Below, piece by piece: positions 8,945 through 18,784 of a stretch of 64,000 nucleotides of DNA (position 1 is its first letter; every line of letters starts with the position of its first letter). The translations under genes and the position numbers were made by a program. The notes beneath the pieces were generated by a model. The model made no database searches. It was not told the DNA's origin and saw only the letters and a list, made by a program, of their open reading frames with translations. Origin of the DNA: Celerinatantimonas diazotrophica. Lineage in GTDB: Bacteria; Pseudomonadota; Gammaproteobacteria; Enterobacterales; Celerinatantimonadaceae. The stretch covers positions 68,859-132,858 of the forward strand of contig NZ_SMGD01000015.1 of NCBI RefSeq assembly GCF_004339545.1. Direction: 5' to 3'.

Positions 8945-9458
8945 TTTCTCAGGCGTGTGGCTCGCTATTATTTTTTTGGGGCATTGCCTCGTTAGATTAA
9001 GTCAGCGCCAATAAAGCGTGCTTTTGAATCAGGTTAATCAGTGTGATATGAAGCCGTTCGGTAACCGAAGTGTGTGGTGATTAAGTGCTTTGTCGTACTT
9101 TGTGACCCGAGCAGTATCATTGTCCTTATTAATTTAATACCAGTTGGCAGTTATTCGGCCAATAGTTGGTGTTTAGGCTTGAATCAAAACGATCTCTGAT
9201 GCCATCTTAATGCAAGAAATTGCCTATCGTCGCCCCTTTGCGGTTTCCGCTGCCTCGGATGCCGCCTAGCGTTTCAATGCTTAAAATCATCAAGGTTTGT
9301 TATTGTTTTTGTGGTTGTTGCAAATTCAGCGAGTCAATTAACTCAGCGGTGCTTTTTCGATGGAGAATTTTATCAGCATGAAATTCTCCAACTTAACAGA
9401 TATTTTCCACAATTTATTGGTTACACTATCAATATTGTTAGCTCGCTTAAGATTGGGT
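8945..9458. other. Intergenic stretch before the LysR gene
   Basis: Half a kilobase without a supported gene. The LysR frame stays open upstream to 9360, but its first 33 codons encode no DNA-binding sequence and look like translated leader. I see no clear terminator for the aminotransferase gene. Confidence 0.5.
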
Positions 9459-10412
9459 ATGGAAGTAGAAGAGATTTATCGTCGAGATTTAAATCTGTTA
9501 GTGGCGCTACGAATTTTGGTCGAAGAACGCAGTGTCAGCCGAGCTGCGAATCGTTTAAACCTAAGTCAGTCAGCCATGAGTCGGGTTTTAGGTCGCTTAC
9601 GTAGTTTACTAGCGGATCCCTTATTCACACGTCAGGGACAATATCTTATTCCGACTGAAAAAGCGTTATCGGTGAATAAGGCTTTAGGTGAACCGCTTGA
9701 GTCTCTTCGACAACTCTTGTCCCCCATCGATTTTGATCCCAAGTGTTGTGATCAAACATTCACGATCGCAACGACTGACTATGCGATGCAAACCATTTTA
9801 CCCTTTGCTTTGCCGCGTATTTATCAAGAAGCACCGAATGTTGCATTTGAGTTTTTGCCACTCCAAAATGAGCATTTGAAAGATCAGCTCACCTATGGCA
9901 GAGCTGACTTAGCGATTTGTCGCCCAATCCACTCAATTGAAGCATTGCATTATGAAATCTTGGGTCGTGTCGGGGTGTTATGCTTATTGTCGAAGCAGCA
10001 TCCACTAGCGAATGAACAAATGGGAATCGATGACTATTTGAAGTTCCCGCATGCCATGATTGCCATTAGTGATGGGGTGAAATCACTCATTGAACAGGCT
10101 CTCGAAGATAAACCTAAACGGCGTATGGTTTTGAGGGCATATCATTTAGAGGCGGCGTTAGCGATTATCGAGATGATGCCTCTTATTATCACCGTACCTG
10201 CCGATTTGGCCTACTTAGTCTCTGAGCGTTATGATCTGAGTGTAAAACCTTTACCATTTCATTTTACGCCGTTTGATTATTCAATGATTTGGCACCCTCG
10301 TTGTGAACATTCACCTGCTCAGAAGTGGTTGAGAAGCATCGTAAAAGAAGAATGTGGCAGGTTAATCGCTAAGCGTGTGGAAGATATGGGGCTGGATGAA
10401 TTAAGGCCCTGA
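9459..10412 (+). CDS. LysR-family transcriptional regulator
   Basis: From the ATG at 9459 the protein has 317 residues and opens with RRDLNLLVALRILVEERSVS followed by the helix-turn-helix RAANRLNLSQSAMSRVLGRL, the standard LysR N-terminus. The C-terminal part (from about residue 95, TFTIATTDYAM) is the periplasmic-binding-like effector domain. The frame is open back to 9360, but the extra N-terminus is not LysR-like. It faces acuI tail to tail, and the flavin reductase and apbE genes follow, so it is the likely local regulator of acrylate or enoate genes. That role is inference from position. The inducer is unknown. Confidence 0.85.
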   Translation: MEVEEIYRRDLNLLVALRILVEERSVSRAANRLNLSQSAMSRVLGRLRSLLADPLFTRQGQYLIPTEKALSVNKALGEPLESLRQLLSPIDFDPKCCDQTFTIATTDYAMQTILPFALPRIYQEAPNVAFEFLPLQNEHLKDQLTYGRADLAICRPIHSIEALHYEILGRVGVLCLLSKQHPLANEQMGIDDYLKFPHAMIAISDGVKSLIEQALEDKPKRRMVLRAYHLEAALAIIEMMPLIITVPADLAYLVSERYDLSVKPLPFHFTPFDYSMIWHPRCEHSPAQKWLRSIVKEECGRLIAKRVEDMGLDELRP

Positions 10413-10422
10413 GAGGGCCTTA
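10402..10422. terminator. Hairpin between convergent lysR and acuI
   Basis: The 9-bp perfect stem TAAGGCCCT/AGGGCCTTA with loop GAG includes the lysR stop codon. There is no good T run on either strand, so it may act as a weak bidirectional terminator or just protect mRNA ends. Confidence 0.5.
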
Positions 10423-10434
10423 CTCGATAGAGAT

Positions 10435-11415
10435 CTAAAGCTTTATGACAACACGCCCGGTATTCTGACCGGTGGTGATTTTCTCTGCATATTGTGGTGC
10501 TTCATTTAAGGTGATTTCGGTACACGCTTGTTCAAAATACTGAGCAGGTAATAATTCTGCCAGTGTTTCCCATGCGGCCATACGTTTTTCACGTGGACAG
10601 CTGACTGAGTCCACACCTTGCAAGCGTACATTACGCAAAATAAATGGCATGACCGTCGTGGGCAGGTCAAATCCTCCGGCAAGGCCACAGGCCGCGACCG
10701 CGCTGTTATAATCCATTTGCGATAAGACTTTGGCTAACACTTTGCTGCCCACTGTATCAATGGCACCTGCCCAGACTTGTTTTTCTAACGGACGGGCCGG
10801 TTCTTCAAATGCGCTGCGATCAATCAGTTGATTTGCACCGAGTTGTTCGAGTAATGGACCATTTTGTTCGATACGGCCCGTCACCGCAGCGACTTTATAG
10901 CCAAGTTGAGAGAGTAGGGTGACTGCAACAGAGCCGACACCCCCACTGGCACCGGTCACCAAAATCGTGCCGTCTTTGGGTTGAATATCCGCGTCAATTA
11001 AAGCCTGAACACACAGCATCGCAGTTAGGCCAGCGGTGCCAACCATCATGGCTTGTTTGGCGCTGAAGCCATGTGGCAGTGGAACCAACCAGTCTGCCTT
11101 CAGGCTGGCTTTTTGCGCCATCCCTCCCCAGTGGTTTTCGCCAACGCCCCAACCGGTCAATACGACAGAGTCACCTTCTTGGTAACGCGAGTCATCTGAA
11201 CGGAGTACTTGTCCTGCTAAATCGATTCCGGGGACCATCGGGAAATGACGGATAATTTTGCCCTTGCCGGTAATCGCTAGGCCATCTTTATAATTCAGTG
11301 ACGAGTAATCGACTGCGACTAGCACTTCACCTTCCGGAAGATGTGATTCATCAAGTTGTTCGATCGTTGCAACGGTTCTTTTCTCTTCTTGATTTAGGAT
11401 TAAAGCATCAAACAT
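10435..11415 (-). CDS. acuI: Acrylyl-CoA reductase (NADPH), AcuI/YhdH family
   Basis: Reduces acryloyl-CoA to propionyl-CoA with NADPH, detoxifying acrylate derived from DMSP or other sources. The 326-residue medium-chain dehydrogenase/reductase begins with a GroES-like domain (SSLNYKDGLAITG, VPGIDLAG, GWGVGENHWGG), followed by a Rossmann domain with ILVTGASGGVGSVAV around residue 150. These are the AcuI/YhdH hallmarks. I start it at 11415, where GGAG lies six bases upstream; the frame continues to 11442 without support. It is divergent from a flavin reductase of the acrylate-reductase type, which strengthens the acrylate reading. Confidence 0.9.
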   Translation of the reverse strand: MFDALILNQEEKRTVATIEQLDESHLPEGEVLVAVDYSSLNYKDGLAITGKGKIIRHFPMVPGIDLAGQVLRSDDSRYQEGDSVVLTGWGVGENHWGGMAQKASLKADWLVPLPHGFSAKQAMMVGTAGLTAMLCVQALIDADIQPKDGTILVTGASGGVGSVAVTLLSQLGYKVAAVTGRIEQNGPLLEQLGANQLIDRSAFEEPARPLEKQVWAGAIDTVGSKVLAKVLSQMDYNSAVAACGLAGGFDLPTTVMPFILRNVRLQGVDSVSCPREKRMAAWETLAELLPAQYFEQACTEITLNEAPQYAEKITTGQNTGRVVIKL

Positions 11416-11491
11416 AAAGGTCTCCAAATAGGGCGAGGACAAATTGACGGCAGTCTAGCGCTGATAGCTCTATGAATTAAATGAAGCTTTA

Positions 11492-11535
11492 GCATATATG
11501 GATATGCAAAATAGTCATACATATTGTAGGTGTAT
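11492..11535. promoter_or_regulatory. Two palindromes in the acuI/flavin-reductase divergent region
   Basis: GCATAT-N4-ATATGC (11492-11507) and ATACA-N9-TGTAT (11517-11535), the latter with the spacing of a LysR-type box, lie between the divergent starts (11415 and 11751). They are candidate binding sites for the neighbouring LysR protein or another dimeric regulator. No protein-binding evidence exists; the remaining bases up to 11750 hold the leader of the flavin-reductase gene. Confidence 0.4.
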
Positions 11536-11750
11536 CGAATGAATGTGTATGGCGCTGAACAGGCTCGCTGAGGTTATATATGCATAATAATCATGATTTA
11601 AATGTAAATAAGTCATTTTACTCATACACTCATTTCCATGATATTAATGCGGTTATTTGATCCTGAAGTTTTCATATTAAACAGGCTCATGCGCCCACAA
11701 TCTTGGGGGGCACGTTTGCTATGAGAATTAATCAGTTAGAGGAAAAATCA

Positions 11751-14700
11751 ATGACTAAGTTAACGGATGACATCGTATTCCAATCGGGTGGTAAGCTGCA
11801 TAATCGCATTGTCATGGCACCCATGACGATCCAATCTGCGTTTTTCGATGGTGGGGTCACCGATGAAATGATCACTTATTACGCCGCGCGCGCGGGTGAT
11901 GCAGGTGCGGTCATTATCGAAAGTGCGTTTGTTGAAAAGCATGGCCGAGCATTCCCTGGTGCGCTGGGGATCGATACGGACAGCAAAATAAAGGGCTTAC
12001 GCAAGCTCGCTGAAGCGATTCAAGCCAAAGGCTCAAAGGCAATTTTGCAGATCTACCATGCAGGACGGATGGCAAATCCAGAATTCAACGGTGGGCAGCA
12101 ACCTATTTCTGCCAGTCCAGTTGCAGCTTTGCGTGATAATGCAGAAACGCCATTGGAAATGACTCAAGCACAAATCGAAGATATGATTGAACGCTTTGGT
12201 CACGCTGTGAAACGAGCGATTCTTGCCGGTTTTGATGGGGTCGAAATTCACGGTGCAAACACCTATCTCCTCCAGCAGTTTTTCTCTCCACATTCAAACC
12301 GCAGAAGTGACCAATGGGGAGGCGATATTGAGAAACGTACGACTTTCCCGCTTGCTGTGCTGGCAAAGACAAAAAAAGTGGTTCAAGAACAGGGTACATC
12401 CGATTTTATTATCGGTTACCGATTCTCTCCAGAGGAGATTGAACAACCAGGTATTCGTTTTGCAGATACAATGTATCTGTTAGATAAGCTAGCAACATGT
12501 GGTTTGGATTATTTACATTTTTCCATGGGGAGCTGGGCTCGTAACTCGATTGTGACGCCAGAAGATCTCGAACCGCTTATCAATAAGTACCGTCAACTGC
12601 AGTCGGATACGTTGGCGAAAGTGCCGGTGATTGGTGTCGGGGGGATTGCGCAACGTCGTGATGCTGACCAAGCCCTTGAACAAGGTTATGACCTCGTTGC
12701 CGTGGGTAAAGGTTTCTTGGTTGAGCCCACTTGGGCGGCGAAGGCGCTTAACAATGAATCGTGTGCCGAATTTGCTGATATTGAGCAACAAAAAGAGTTA
12801 AAAATCCCAACGCCATTATGGGAAATCATGGACTACATGATTGTCGATAGTGCCGCTGAAGCGATTAAACACCAACGAATTAAAGAATTGCAGAGCATTC
12901 CGATCAAGTTTAATGCGGGTGAATATACGGCATTCGGCCGTGGTCATAACGATGACTTGCCTGTGACCGTGACTTTCTCTGAAGAAAAAATTCTCAATAT
13001 CGTTGTCGATTCCTCTAAAGAATCAGATGGGATTGCCAACCCGGCATTTGAACGCATTCCACAACAGATTCTCGATGGTCAAACGCTCAATATTGATGTG
13101 ATTTCAGGGGCAACGGTGAGTAGCCAAGCTGTGATTGATGGTGTGGCTAACGCTGTGGATCTTGCTGGCGGTAACTCTGAAGCACTGCGCTGTAAAGCGA
13201 GAGAAGCGATTGAGTGGTCAACTAAAATTGTTGAAGAAACAGTCGATATTGTGGTCGTTGGTGGTGGCGGTGCCGGTTTAAGTGCAACACTGACGGCATT
13301 GGATCAAGGCAAATCGGTTATTTTACTTGAGAAATTCCCTGCGATTGGTGGGAATACCGTCCGTACCGGGGGATGGGTGAATGCGGCTGAACCTGCGTGG
13401 CAGAATGCGTTTGATGCACTTCCTGGTGAAAAAGAGACATTAATGCACCTTGCCGATACCCCTGAGTCTGAGTTTGCTGAGGAATATTTAGCCGACTTTA
13501 GAACGTTGAAATCTCAACTGGATGGTTATTTCACAGAGCTAGAAGCAGGCAAACACTATCTCTTCGATTCAGTTGAACTGCACCGGATTCAAACTTATCT
13601 GGGCGGTAAACGTACCGATCTCAATGGTGAATCAATTTATGGTCAATATGATCTGGTACAAACGCTCACTGCTCGTTCAATGGAGTCCATTGATTGGCTG
13701 ACTGAGAAGGGCATCGATTTTGACCGCAGTGTGGTTGAGATTCCAGTGGGGGCATTATGGCGTCGCGCGCATAAACCCAAACGTCAAAAAGGCGTTGAGT
13801 TTATTGACAAGCTATCAAAACGCGTTCAGGAGCAAAATGGTCGCATTATCACGGATACACGTGCGACGGATCTCATCGTTGAAGATGGTAAGGTTGTTGG
13901 AATTAAAGCGCTGCAAGCCGATGGGACAAAACTTGTTCTGCATGTGAATAATGGTGTGGTCATGGCCTCGGGTGGTTTTGGCGCTAATACGCAAATGATC
14001 AAGAAATACAACACCTATTGGAAAGAGATTGCCGAAGATATCAAAACAACGAACTCCCCAGCACTGGTTGGTGACGGGATTGAGATTGGTGAAAAAGTGG
14101 GTGCCGATCTCGTCGGTATGGGCTTTGTGCAGTTGATGCCAATTGGCGATCCAAAATCGGGTGCATTGTTGACGGGCTTGATTGTACCCCCTGAAAACTT
14201 TGTGTTTGTGAACCAACAAGGTAAACGTTTTGTGGATGAATGTGAGAGTCGCGATGTGTTATCTGGAGCCATCTTCGACAACGGTGGTCTCATTTATATG
14301 ATTGCCGATGAAAATATTCGTCACACTGCGGCTAATACGTCAGATGAAACCATTGAACGAGAAATCAAAGAAGGCATCATCATTAAAGCGGACACCATTG
14401 AAGCATTAGCTGAAAAAATTGGTGTGCCTGTACAGACGTTGTCGAATACGATTACCCAATACAATCATTACGTTGAGCAAGGGCATGATCCTGAGTTCAA
14501 TAAGGGTGCGTTTGGCCTCAAAGTGGAACAGGCCCCATTTTATGCTACGCCACGTCAACCGTCAGTCCACCACACGATGGGCGGCTTGAAAATTGATACC
14601 AAGGCACGGGTTATTGGTAAAGATGGTCAGGTGATTCAAGGCTTATATGCAGCTGGTGAAGTTGCCGGTGGGATCCATGCGGGTAACCGTTTAGGGGGGA

Positions 14701-14765
14701 ATGCCCTGATTGATATCTTTACCTATGGTCGTATTGCGGGTGACAGTGCTGCTAATCTTGTGTAG
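11751..14765 (+). CDS. Three-domain flavin reductase (OYE / FMN_bind / fumarate-reductase-like), probable NADH:acrylate or enoate reductase
   Basis: Of 1004 residues, about 1-370 form an Old-Yellow-Enzyme-like NADH:FMN domain (KLHNRIVMAPMTIQ; GFDGVEIHGANTYLLQQFFS; VIGVGGI). Residues about 400-480 are an FMN_bind domain with the flavinylation motif DVISGAT (449-455), whose Thr455 should carry covalent FMN. From about 495 to the end is an FAD domain like flavocytochrome c fumarate reductase, with GGGGAG at 504-509 and a final GGNALIDIFTYGR. This order matches the NADH-dependent acrylate and (hydroxy)cinnamate reductases described in Vibrio. The ATG at 11751 has AGGA seven bases upstream; frames from 11721 or 11703 are less likely. 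apbE follows after a terminator-like hairpin, and no signal peptide is seen, so the enzyme is cytoplasmic. Acrylate rather than cinnamate is suggested by acuI next door. Confidence 0.85.
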   Translation: MTKLTDDIVFQSGGKLHNRIVMAPMTIQSAFFDGGVTDEMITYYAARAGDAGAVIIESAFVEKHGRAFPGALGIDTDSKIKGLRKLAEAIQAKGSKAILQIYHAGRMANPEFNGGQQPISASPVAALRDNAETPLEMTQAQIEDMIERFGHAVKRAILAGFDGVEIHGANTYLLQQFFSPHSNRRSDQWGGDIEKRTTFPLAVLAKTKKVVQEQGTSDFIIGYRFSPEEIEQPGIRFADTMYLLDKLATCGLDYLHFSMGSWARNSIVTPEDLEPLINKYRQLQSDTLAKVPVIGVGGIAQRRDADQALEQGYDLVAVGKGFLVEPTWAAKALNNESCAEFADIEQQKELKIPTPLWEIMDYMIVDSAAEAIKHQRIKELQSIPIKFNAGEYTAFGRGHNDDLPVTVTFSEEKILNIVVDSSKESDGIANPAFERIPQQILDGQTLNIDVISGATVSSQAVIDGVANAVDLAGGNSEALRCKAREAIEWSTKIVEETVDIVVVGGGGAGLSATLTALDQGKSVILLEKFPAIGGNTVRTGGWVNAAEPAWQNAFDALPGEKETLMHLADTPESEFAEEYLADFRTLKSQLDGYFTELEAGKHYLFDSVELHRIQTYLGGKRTDLNGESIYGQYDLVQTLTARSMESIDWLTEKGIDFDRSVVEIPVGALWRRAHKPKRQKGVEFIDKLSKRVQEQNGRIITDTRATDLIVEDGKVVGIKALQADGTKLVLHVNNGVVMASGGFGANTQMIKKYNTYWKEIAEDIKTTNSPALVGDGIEIGEKVGADLVGMGFVQLMPIGDPKSGALLTGLIVPPENFVFVNQQGKRFVDECESRDVLSGAIFDNGGLIYMIADENIRHTAANTSDETIEREIKEGIIIKADTIEALAEKIGVPVQTLSNTITQYNHYVEQGHDPEFNKGAFGLKVEQAPFYATPRQPSVHHTMGGLKIDTKARVIGKDGQVIQGLYAAGEVAGGIHAGNRLGGNALIDIFTYGRIAGDSAANLV

Positions 14766-14791
14766 CAGCAGCTCAATAGAGTAGGTTGTAT

Positions 14792-14823
14792 AGAGGGGAG
14801 TTTTGCTCCCCTCTTTTATTTTA
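14792..14823 (+). terminator. Terminator between the flavin reductase gene and apbE
   Basis: A 9-bp perfect stem AGAGGGGAG/CTCCCCTCT with loop TTTTG is followed by TTTATTTTAT. It should lower apbE expression relative to the reductase, sensible because the transferase acts catalytically. Confidence 0.85.
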
Positions 14824-14837
14824 TACGCGATGACGAT

Positions 14838-15806
14838 ATGACGATGAATAGCTATAGCGTAAGATTTGAAATGATGGGCACCTTTATTGATTTGGTGGTT
14901 TACCATCCAAACGGTGAGCAGCTCATTAAAGAAGCCTATCTTCAATTACAGGATTACGCGACTCGATTTACGGCCAATCAAGCCGACTCTGAGTTGATGC
15001 GCGTTAATCAAAGTGCCGGTATTGCACCTATCGCCGTTGCACCAGATCTCTTTGAGCTGATCAAGCTCGGTAAATATTATAGCGAAGATGTCAGCACTCC
15101 CTTTAATATTGCGATTGGTCCTTTGGTTAAGACGTGGCGTATTGGCTTCAAAGAAGCGAGCGTTCCATCCCAAGCAGTTGTCCATGAAAAACTGGCATTA
15201 GTTGATCCCAATCAGATTATGTTGAATGAGCAAGAGCACTCGGTGTTTCTTCGCCAGAAGGGAATGGAGATCGACTTAGGTGCGATTGCGAAAGGTTATT
15301 TTGCCGATCAAGTGAAGCAAAGGCTGATAGACGCAGGGGTAGAGAATGGCTTTATCAGTTTGGGTGGCAATGTGCTCACGATTGGACATTCACCTAAGAA
15401 TAGCAATAAAGCTTGGAACGTGGGGATCCAGAATCCATTATCCGAACGCGGTGATGTGATACGAATCGTCCCGCTTAAAGGGATGTCGATGGTTACTTCT
15501 GGGATCAATGAACGTTTCTTTGAATTCAATGGCCAGCGCTATCACCATTTGTTGGATGGCAAAACGGGAATGCCGCTTGCTACCGATATTGCAAGTCTGA
15601 CCATTGTGTCTAAGCGTTCCGTGGATGGCGAGATTTGGAGTACTGCGGGCTTCCTTTCTTCTGCTTCGCAATCGATCCATTATCTCAACGCGATTGAAGG
15701 GATTGAGGCGGTGGTTATCTCAGTAAAAGGCGATGTGATGATAACGAGTGGGTTAGTCGAGTATAAACAACACTCAACGGACATCGCTCTGTTGTTGATG
15801 CAATAG
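14838..15806 (+). CDS. apbE: FAD:protein FMN transferase (ApbE)
   Basis: ApbE moves FMN from FAD onto a Thr/Ser in the D-x-x-(S/T)-G-A-T motif of target proteins. The 322-residue protein shows FEMMGTFIDL at the start, the Mg/FAD-binding block EIDLGAIAKGYFADQ near residue 150, FISLGGNVLTIG, and SVDGEIWSTAGFL near the C-terminus. There is no lipobox or signal peptide, so it is the cytoplasmic form expected for a cytoplasmic target. It lies 72 bases downstream of the reductase that carries such a motif (Thr455), and a dedicated modification pair is the clear reading. The start ATG at 14838 is preceded by weakly purine-rich sequence only. Confidence 0.93.
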   Translation: MTMNSYSVRFEMMGTFIDLVVYHPNGEQLIKEAYLQLQDYATRFTANQADSELMRVNQSAGIAPIAVAPDLFELIKLGKYYSEDVSTPFNIAIGPLVKTWRIGFKEASVPSQAVVHEKLALVDPNQIMLNEQEHSVFLRQKGMEIDLGAIAKGYFADQVKQRLIDAGVENGFISLGGNVLTIGHSPKNSNKAWNVGIQNPLSERGDVIRIVPLKGMSMVTSGINERFFEFNGQRYHHLLDGKTGMPLATDIASLTIVSKRSVDGEIWSTAGFLSSASQSIHYLNAIEGIEAVVISVKGDVMITSGLVEYKQHSTDIALLLMQ

Positions 15807-16834
15807 TATTTAGTGCCAACAAGCGATCGCTTCGTTAGCTTGAAGATGCAAAGCACACCGGCTAGATCCAAAGAAGGTCATGGCCTAACGTTGAATGACT
15901 CTGGTTTTATAATTCTAAGCAATTCTATTTTTTTGCGCTTTTTCCCATAACTTATCTATCCGGTTTTACCCGTGTTAATTCAATTGATGGTGATGTGTTC
16001 AACATGGCGTTTGTTGATTTCAGTTTGGCTGATACTGATTTGTTAGTTTTTGAGTGTATCTACAGAGGCATGAAAATAAATAGTGTCATGATGAAGTATG
16101 CTGCGATATTAATGTGCATGAGCTTGAATGCATGGGCTGCACCTCATACAAGATAGATGTAAGAATTGAAAGTCATCAACAGGTTGTATAGTTTGAGCCT
16201 TTTTCTGTTGCTTTGAGCCGATGGGGAAAGACAGAAGCGAGTATTTGCGCGTATCATGGCCAATTACTTGGCAAAATAATGGTCTGCTACTTGAAACTAA
16301 GATGAAGTTACCGTGATGGTAATATGGCTTCTCATTCTTAAATGTGAGTCTTCGTCGTGGCGAGTCTAGGTAAAAATGTCAGCATCGCCTACAAAGATGG
16401 AGTTTATTTTTGGACATACTCAGCAAAGATTCATCCTGCAAAATGGCACTTAGTCACGCAATAGTGGGTCATTGATGGTAAATAAAAATACCTCAAACCT
16501 TGGAACTCTTAATCCCCTGCAATAACAGACACCATCTCATGAGTGTCGTTTGATAAGCTATCATCGGCTGTGGCTAGCGAAAGAAATTTATGGTTTCGCT
16601 ATAGTTGCTCAGAGCCAAAGCAGTAACAATTGCCAATAGCTACAACTGAGCATTGGCAGATGCTGAGAATAAATGGTAGCCGATTAGATGACCATTGATT
16701 GTTTATAAAGCTAAGATCAGCGAAAATAGTGGCCAGTTACGATTAACACGACGGATTTGACAGGCGAGGCACTCTAAAGAGAGTACTTCTAAAAGCGTGT
16801 ACAAATCCGTGTACAAACTAAAAAGAATTTATAC
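15807..16834. other. One-kilobase gap between apbE and prfC
   Basis: Apart from the decayed gene at 16088-16464, no open frame is supported. The last 90 bases before prfC contain two GTGTACAAA-type short repeats (16797-16818) and an A-rich leader, presumably part of the prfC promoter region. Confidence 0.5.
16088..16464 (+). pseudogene. Decayed small secreted-protein gene
   Basis: An ATG (16088/16091) opens a signal-peptide-like stretch MKYAAILMCMSLNAWAAP that stops at 16156. Protein-like sequence continues in the next frame (YKIDVRIESHQQVV, stop, FEPFSVALSRWGKTEASICA) and later in the third frame (VASLGKNVSIAYKDGVYFWT). Use of all three frames with internal stops suggests a broken gene. The family is not recognisable. 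Chance cannot be excluded for the last segment. Confidence 0.35.
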
Positions 16835-18424
16835 ATGGAAAACCAAAATTTGCTTAATGAAATCAATAAGCGAAGAACCTTTGCGATTATCTCGCACCCG
16901 GATGCGGGGAAAACAACTATTACCGAAAAAGTACTTTTGTTCGGACATGCCATTCAAACAGCTGGAACGGTGAAAGGACGGGGCAGTGATCATCATGCAA
17001 AATCTGACTGGATGCAGATGGAGCAAGAACGTGGGATTTCGGTCACTACCTCGGTGATGCAGTTTCCATATGCTGATTGCATTGTGAATTTGTTGGATAC
17101 GCCTGGACATGAAGACTTCTCAGAAGATACTTACCGCACGCTGACCGCGGTCGATTCATGTTTGATGGTGATTGATGCCGCCAAAGGGGTCGAAGCTCGA
17201 ACGCGAAAATTGATGGAAGTAACGCGGCTGCGTGATACACCGATCCTTACCTTTATGAACAAGTTAGATCGCGATACTCGTGACCCAATGGAGTTACTTG
17301 ACGAAGTTGAAGATGAGTTAAAAATTGCTTGTGCTCCGATTACTTGGCCAATTGGTTGTGGGAAAGAGTTTAAAGGGGTTTATCACATTCAGCGGGATGA
17401 GATTATTCTCTATAAAAGTGGTCAAGGCCATACAATTCAAGAACGCCGGGTGATTGAAGGTCTGGACAATCCGCAAGTTGAGCAAGCGATTGGTTCTGCA
17501 TTGGCCCAATCTCTGCGAGAAGAGTTGGAACTGGTCATTGGTGCCTCAAATGAGTTTGATGAAGAGTTATTTTTGGCTGGTGAATTAACGCCTGTATTCT
17601 TTGGTACCGCACTGGGTAACTTTGGTGTGGATCATATGCTTGATGGTTTAACCGAATGGGCACCGGCACCGAAGCCTCGACAGACTGATCTCGGTGAAGT
17701 GACTGCTCAAGATGCCAAATTCAGCGGTTTTATCTTTAAAATTCAGGCGAATATGGATCCTAAACATCGTGACCGTATCGCTTTTATGCGCGTGGTTTCG
17801 GGTGAGTATACCAAAGGTATGAAAATGCACCATGTGCGTTTAGGCAAAGGGGTTAGTATCTCTGATGCCGTGACGTTTATGGCCGGTGATCGAAGTGCTG
17901 CAGAGCGAGCAATTGCTGGAGACATTATCGGTTTACATAACCACGGAACAATTCAAATCGGCGATACCTTTACTCAAGGTGATGCATTTAAGTTCGCTGG
18001 GATCCCTAATTTTGCGCCAGAAATGTTCCGTCGGATCCGCTTAAAAGATCCGCTTAAACAAAAACAGTTACAAAAAGGGCTGATTCAGCTCTCGGAAGAA
18101 GGCGCGGTGCAAGTTTTTCGACCGCTTCGCAACAATGATTTGATCGTTGGTGCCGTAGGGGTATTGCAGTTTGATGTGGTGGTTCACCGACTTAAAACAG
18201 AATATAAAGTTGAAGCGATTTATGAAGCGATCCATATTGCGACTGCACGATGGTGTGCATGTCAGGACTCTCGTAAATTAGATGAGTTTCAGCGCAAAGC
18301 TTCAGAGCATTTGGCATTAGATGGGGCTGATAACTTAACCTATTTGGCGCCGACAATGGTCAACCTGAATTTAGCGATTGAACGGCATCCTGATATTGAG
18401 TTCTTTAAAACTCGTGAACATTAA
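16835..18424 (+). CDS. prfC: Peptide chain release factor 3 (RF3)
   Basis: RF3 is the GTPase that removes RF1/RF2 from the ribosome after termination. The 529 residues equal the E. coli length. GTP-binding motifs: G1 HPDAGKTT near residue 22, switch region [14 protein letters not shown]3 [16 protein letters not shown], and G4 NKLD. Domain II and the RF3-specific C-terminal domain follow ([11 protein letters not shown] near residue 435). The ATG at 16835 has only a poor ribosome site. It has its own terminator, and the gap in front suggests its own promoter. In other gammaproteobacteria prfC also often stands alone. Confidence 0.98.
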   Translation: MENQNLLNEINKRRTFAIISHPDAGKTTITEKVLLFGHAIQTAGTVKGRGSDHHAKSDWMQMEQERGISVTTSVMQFPYADCIVNLLDTPGHEDFSEDTYRTLTAVDSCLMVIDAAKGVEARTRKLMEVTRLRDTPILTFMNKLDRDTRDPMELLDEVEDELKIACAPITWPIGCGKEFKGVYHIQRDEIILYKSGQGHTIQERRVIEGLDNPQVEQAIGSALAQSLREELELVIGASNEFDEELFLAGELTPVFFGTALGNFGVDHMLDGLTEWAPAPKPRQTDLGEVTAQDAKFSGFIFKIQANMDPKHRDRIAFMRVVSGEYTKGMKMHHVRLGKGVSISDAVTFMAGDRSAAERAIAGDIIGLHNHGTIQIGDTFTQGDAFKFAGIPNFAPEMFRRIRLKDPLKQKQLQKGLIQLSEEGAVQVFRPLRNNDLIVGAVGVLQFDVVVHRLKTEYKVEAIYEAIHIATARWCACQDSRKLDEFQRKASEHLALDGADNLTYLAPTMVNLNLAIERHPDIEFFKTREH

Positions 18425-18490
18425 GCACAAAGTAGCATGAAGGGATATTAGCGTCAGCTCTCTTCTTTGCGGTTGTTAGATGCATTCCTT

Positions 18491-18532
18491 AGCGTTTTAA
18501 TTGTCTTATAGGATGATTAAAACGCTTTTTTG
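18491..18532 (+). terminator. Rho-independent terminator of prfC
   Basis: An 11-bp perfect stem AGCGTTTTAAT/ATTAAAACGCT encloses a 14-base loop and is followed by six T. Confidence 0.9.
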
Positions 18533-18610
18533 TGCGCTCTTTCGATAGACAATGTGTCGATATTTTATACACTCTAAGTATCGGTGATTTGAATCAGGGG
18601 CGCATTGATT

Positions 18611-18784
18611 ATGAATAAACTAGCCGCAAAAGTAAGGCAATGGCTTGCCAGTTATGACCGATGGTTAGCTCATCTGGGGTTGCACGATTATGGCTGCCCT
18701 TGCGCTAATATGGGCAAAGCGGTTAAAGATAAAAAGCTTGTAAAGCACTCAGATGACAAGGAGTCTGGTTCATCGCATTTATAG
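18611..18784 (+). CDS. Small DUF5363-like protein
   Basis: A 57-residue frame starts at the ATG at 18611. Its first half is amphipathic and aromatic (KVRQWLASYDRWLAHLGL), followed by a small CPC motif (YGCPCANMG) and a charged tail. This resembles the short DUF5363 proteins found next to tatD-type genes in Vibrio, from memory rather than by comparison. Its 3' end contains the ribosome site (AAGGAG) for yjjV, and the two frames overlap by 13 bases, so translation is probably coupled. Function unknown; tight packing with yjjV argues that it is a real gene. Confidence 0.6.
   Translation: MNKLAAKVRQWLASYDRWLAHLGLHDYGCPCANMGKAVKDKKLVKHSDDKESGSSHL

Noticed and set aside
9360-9458. N-terminal extension of the LysR gene
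   Set aside because: These codons encode no LysR sequence; the family N-terminus begins at the ATG at 9459.
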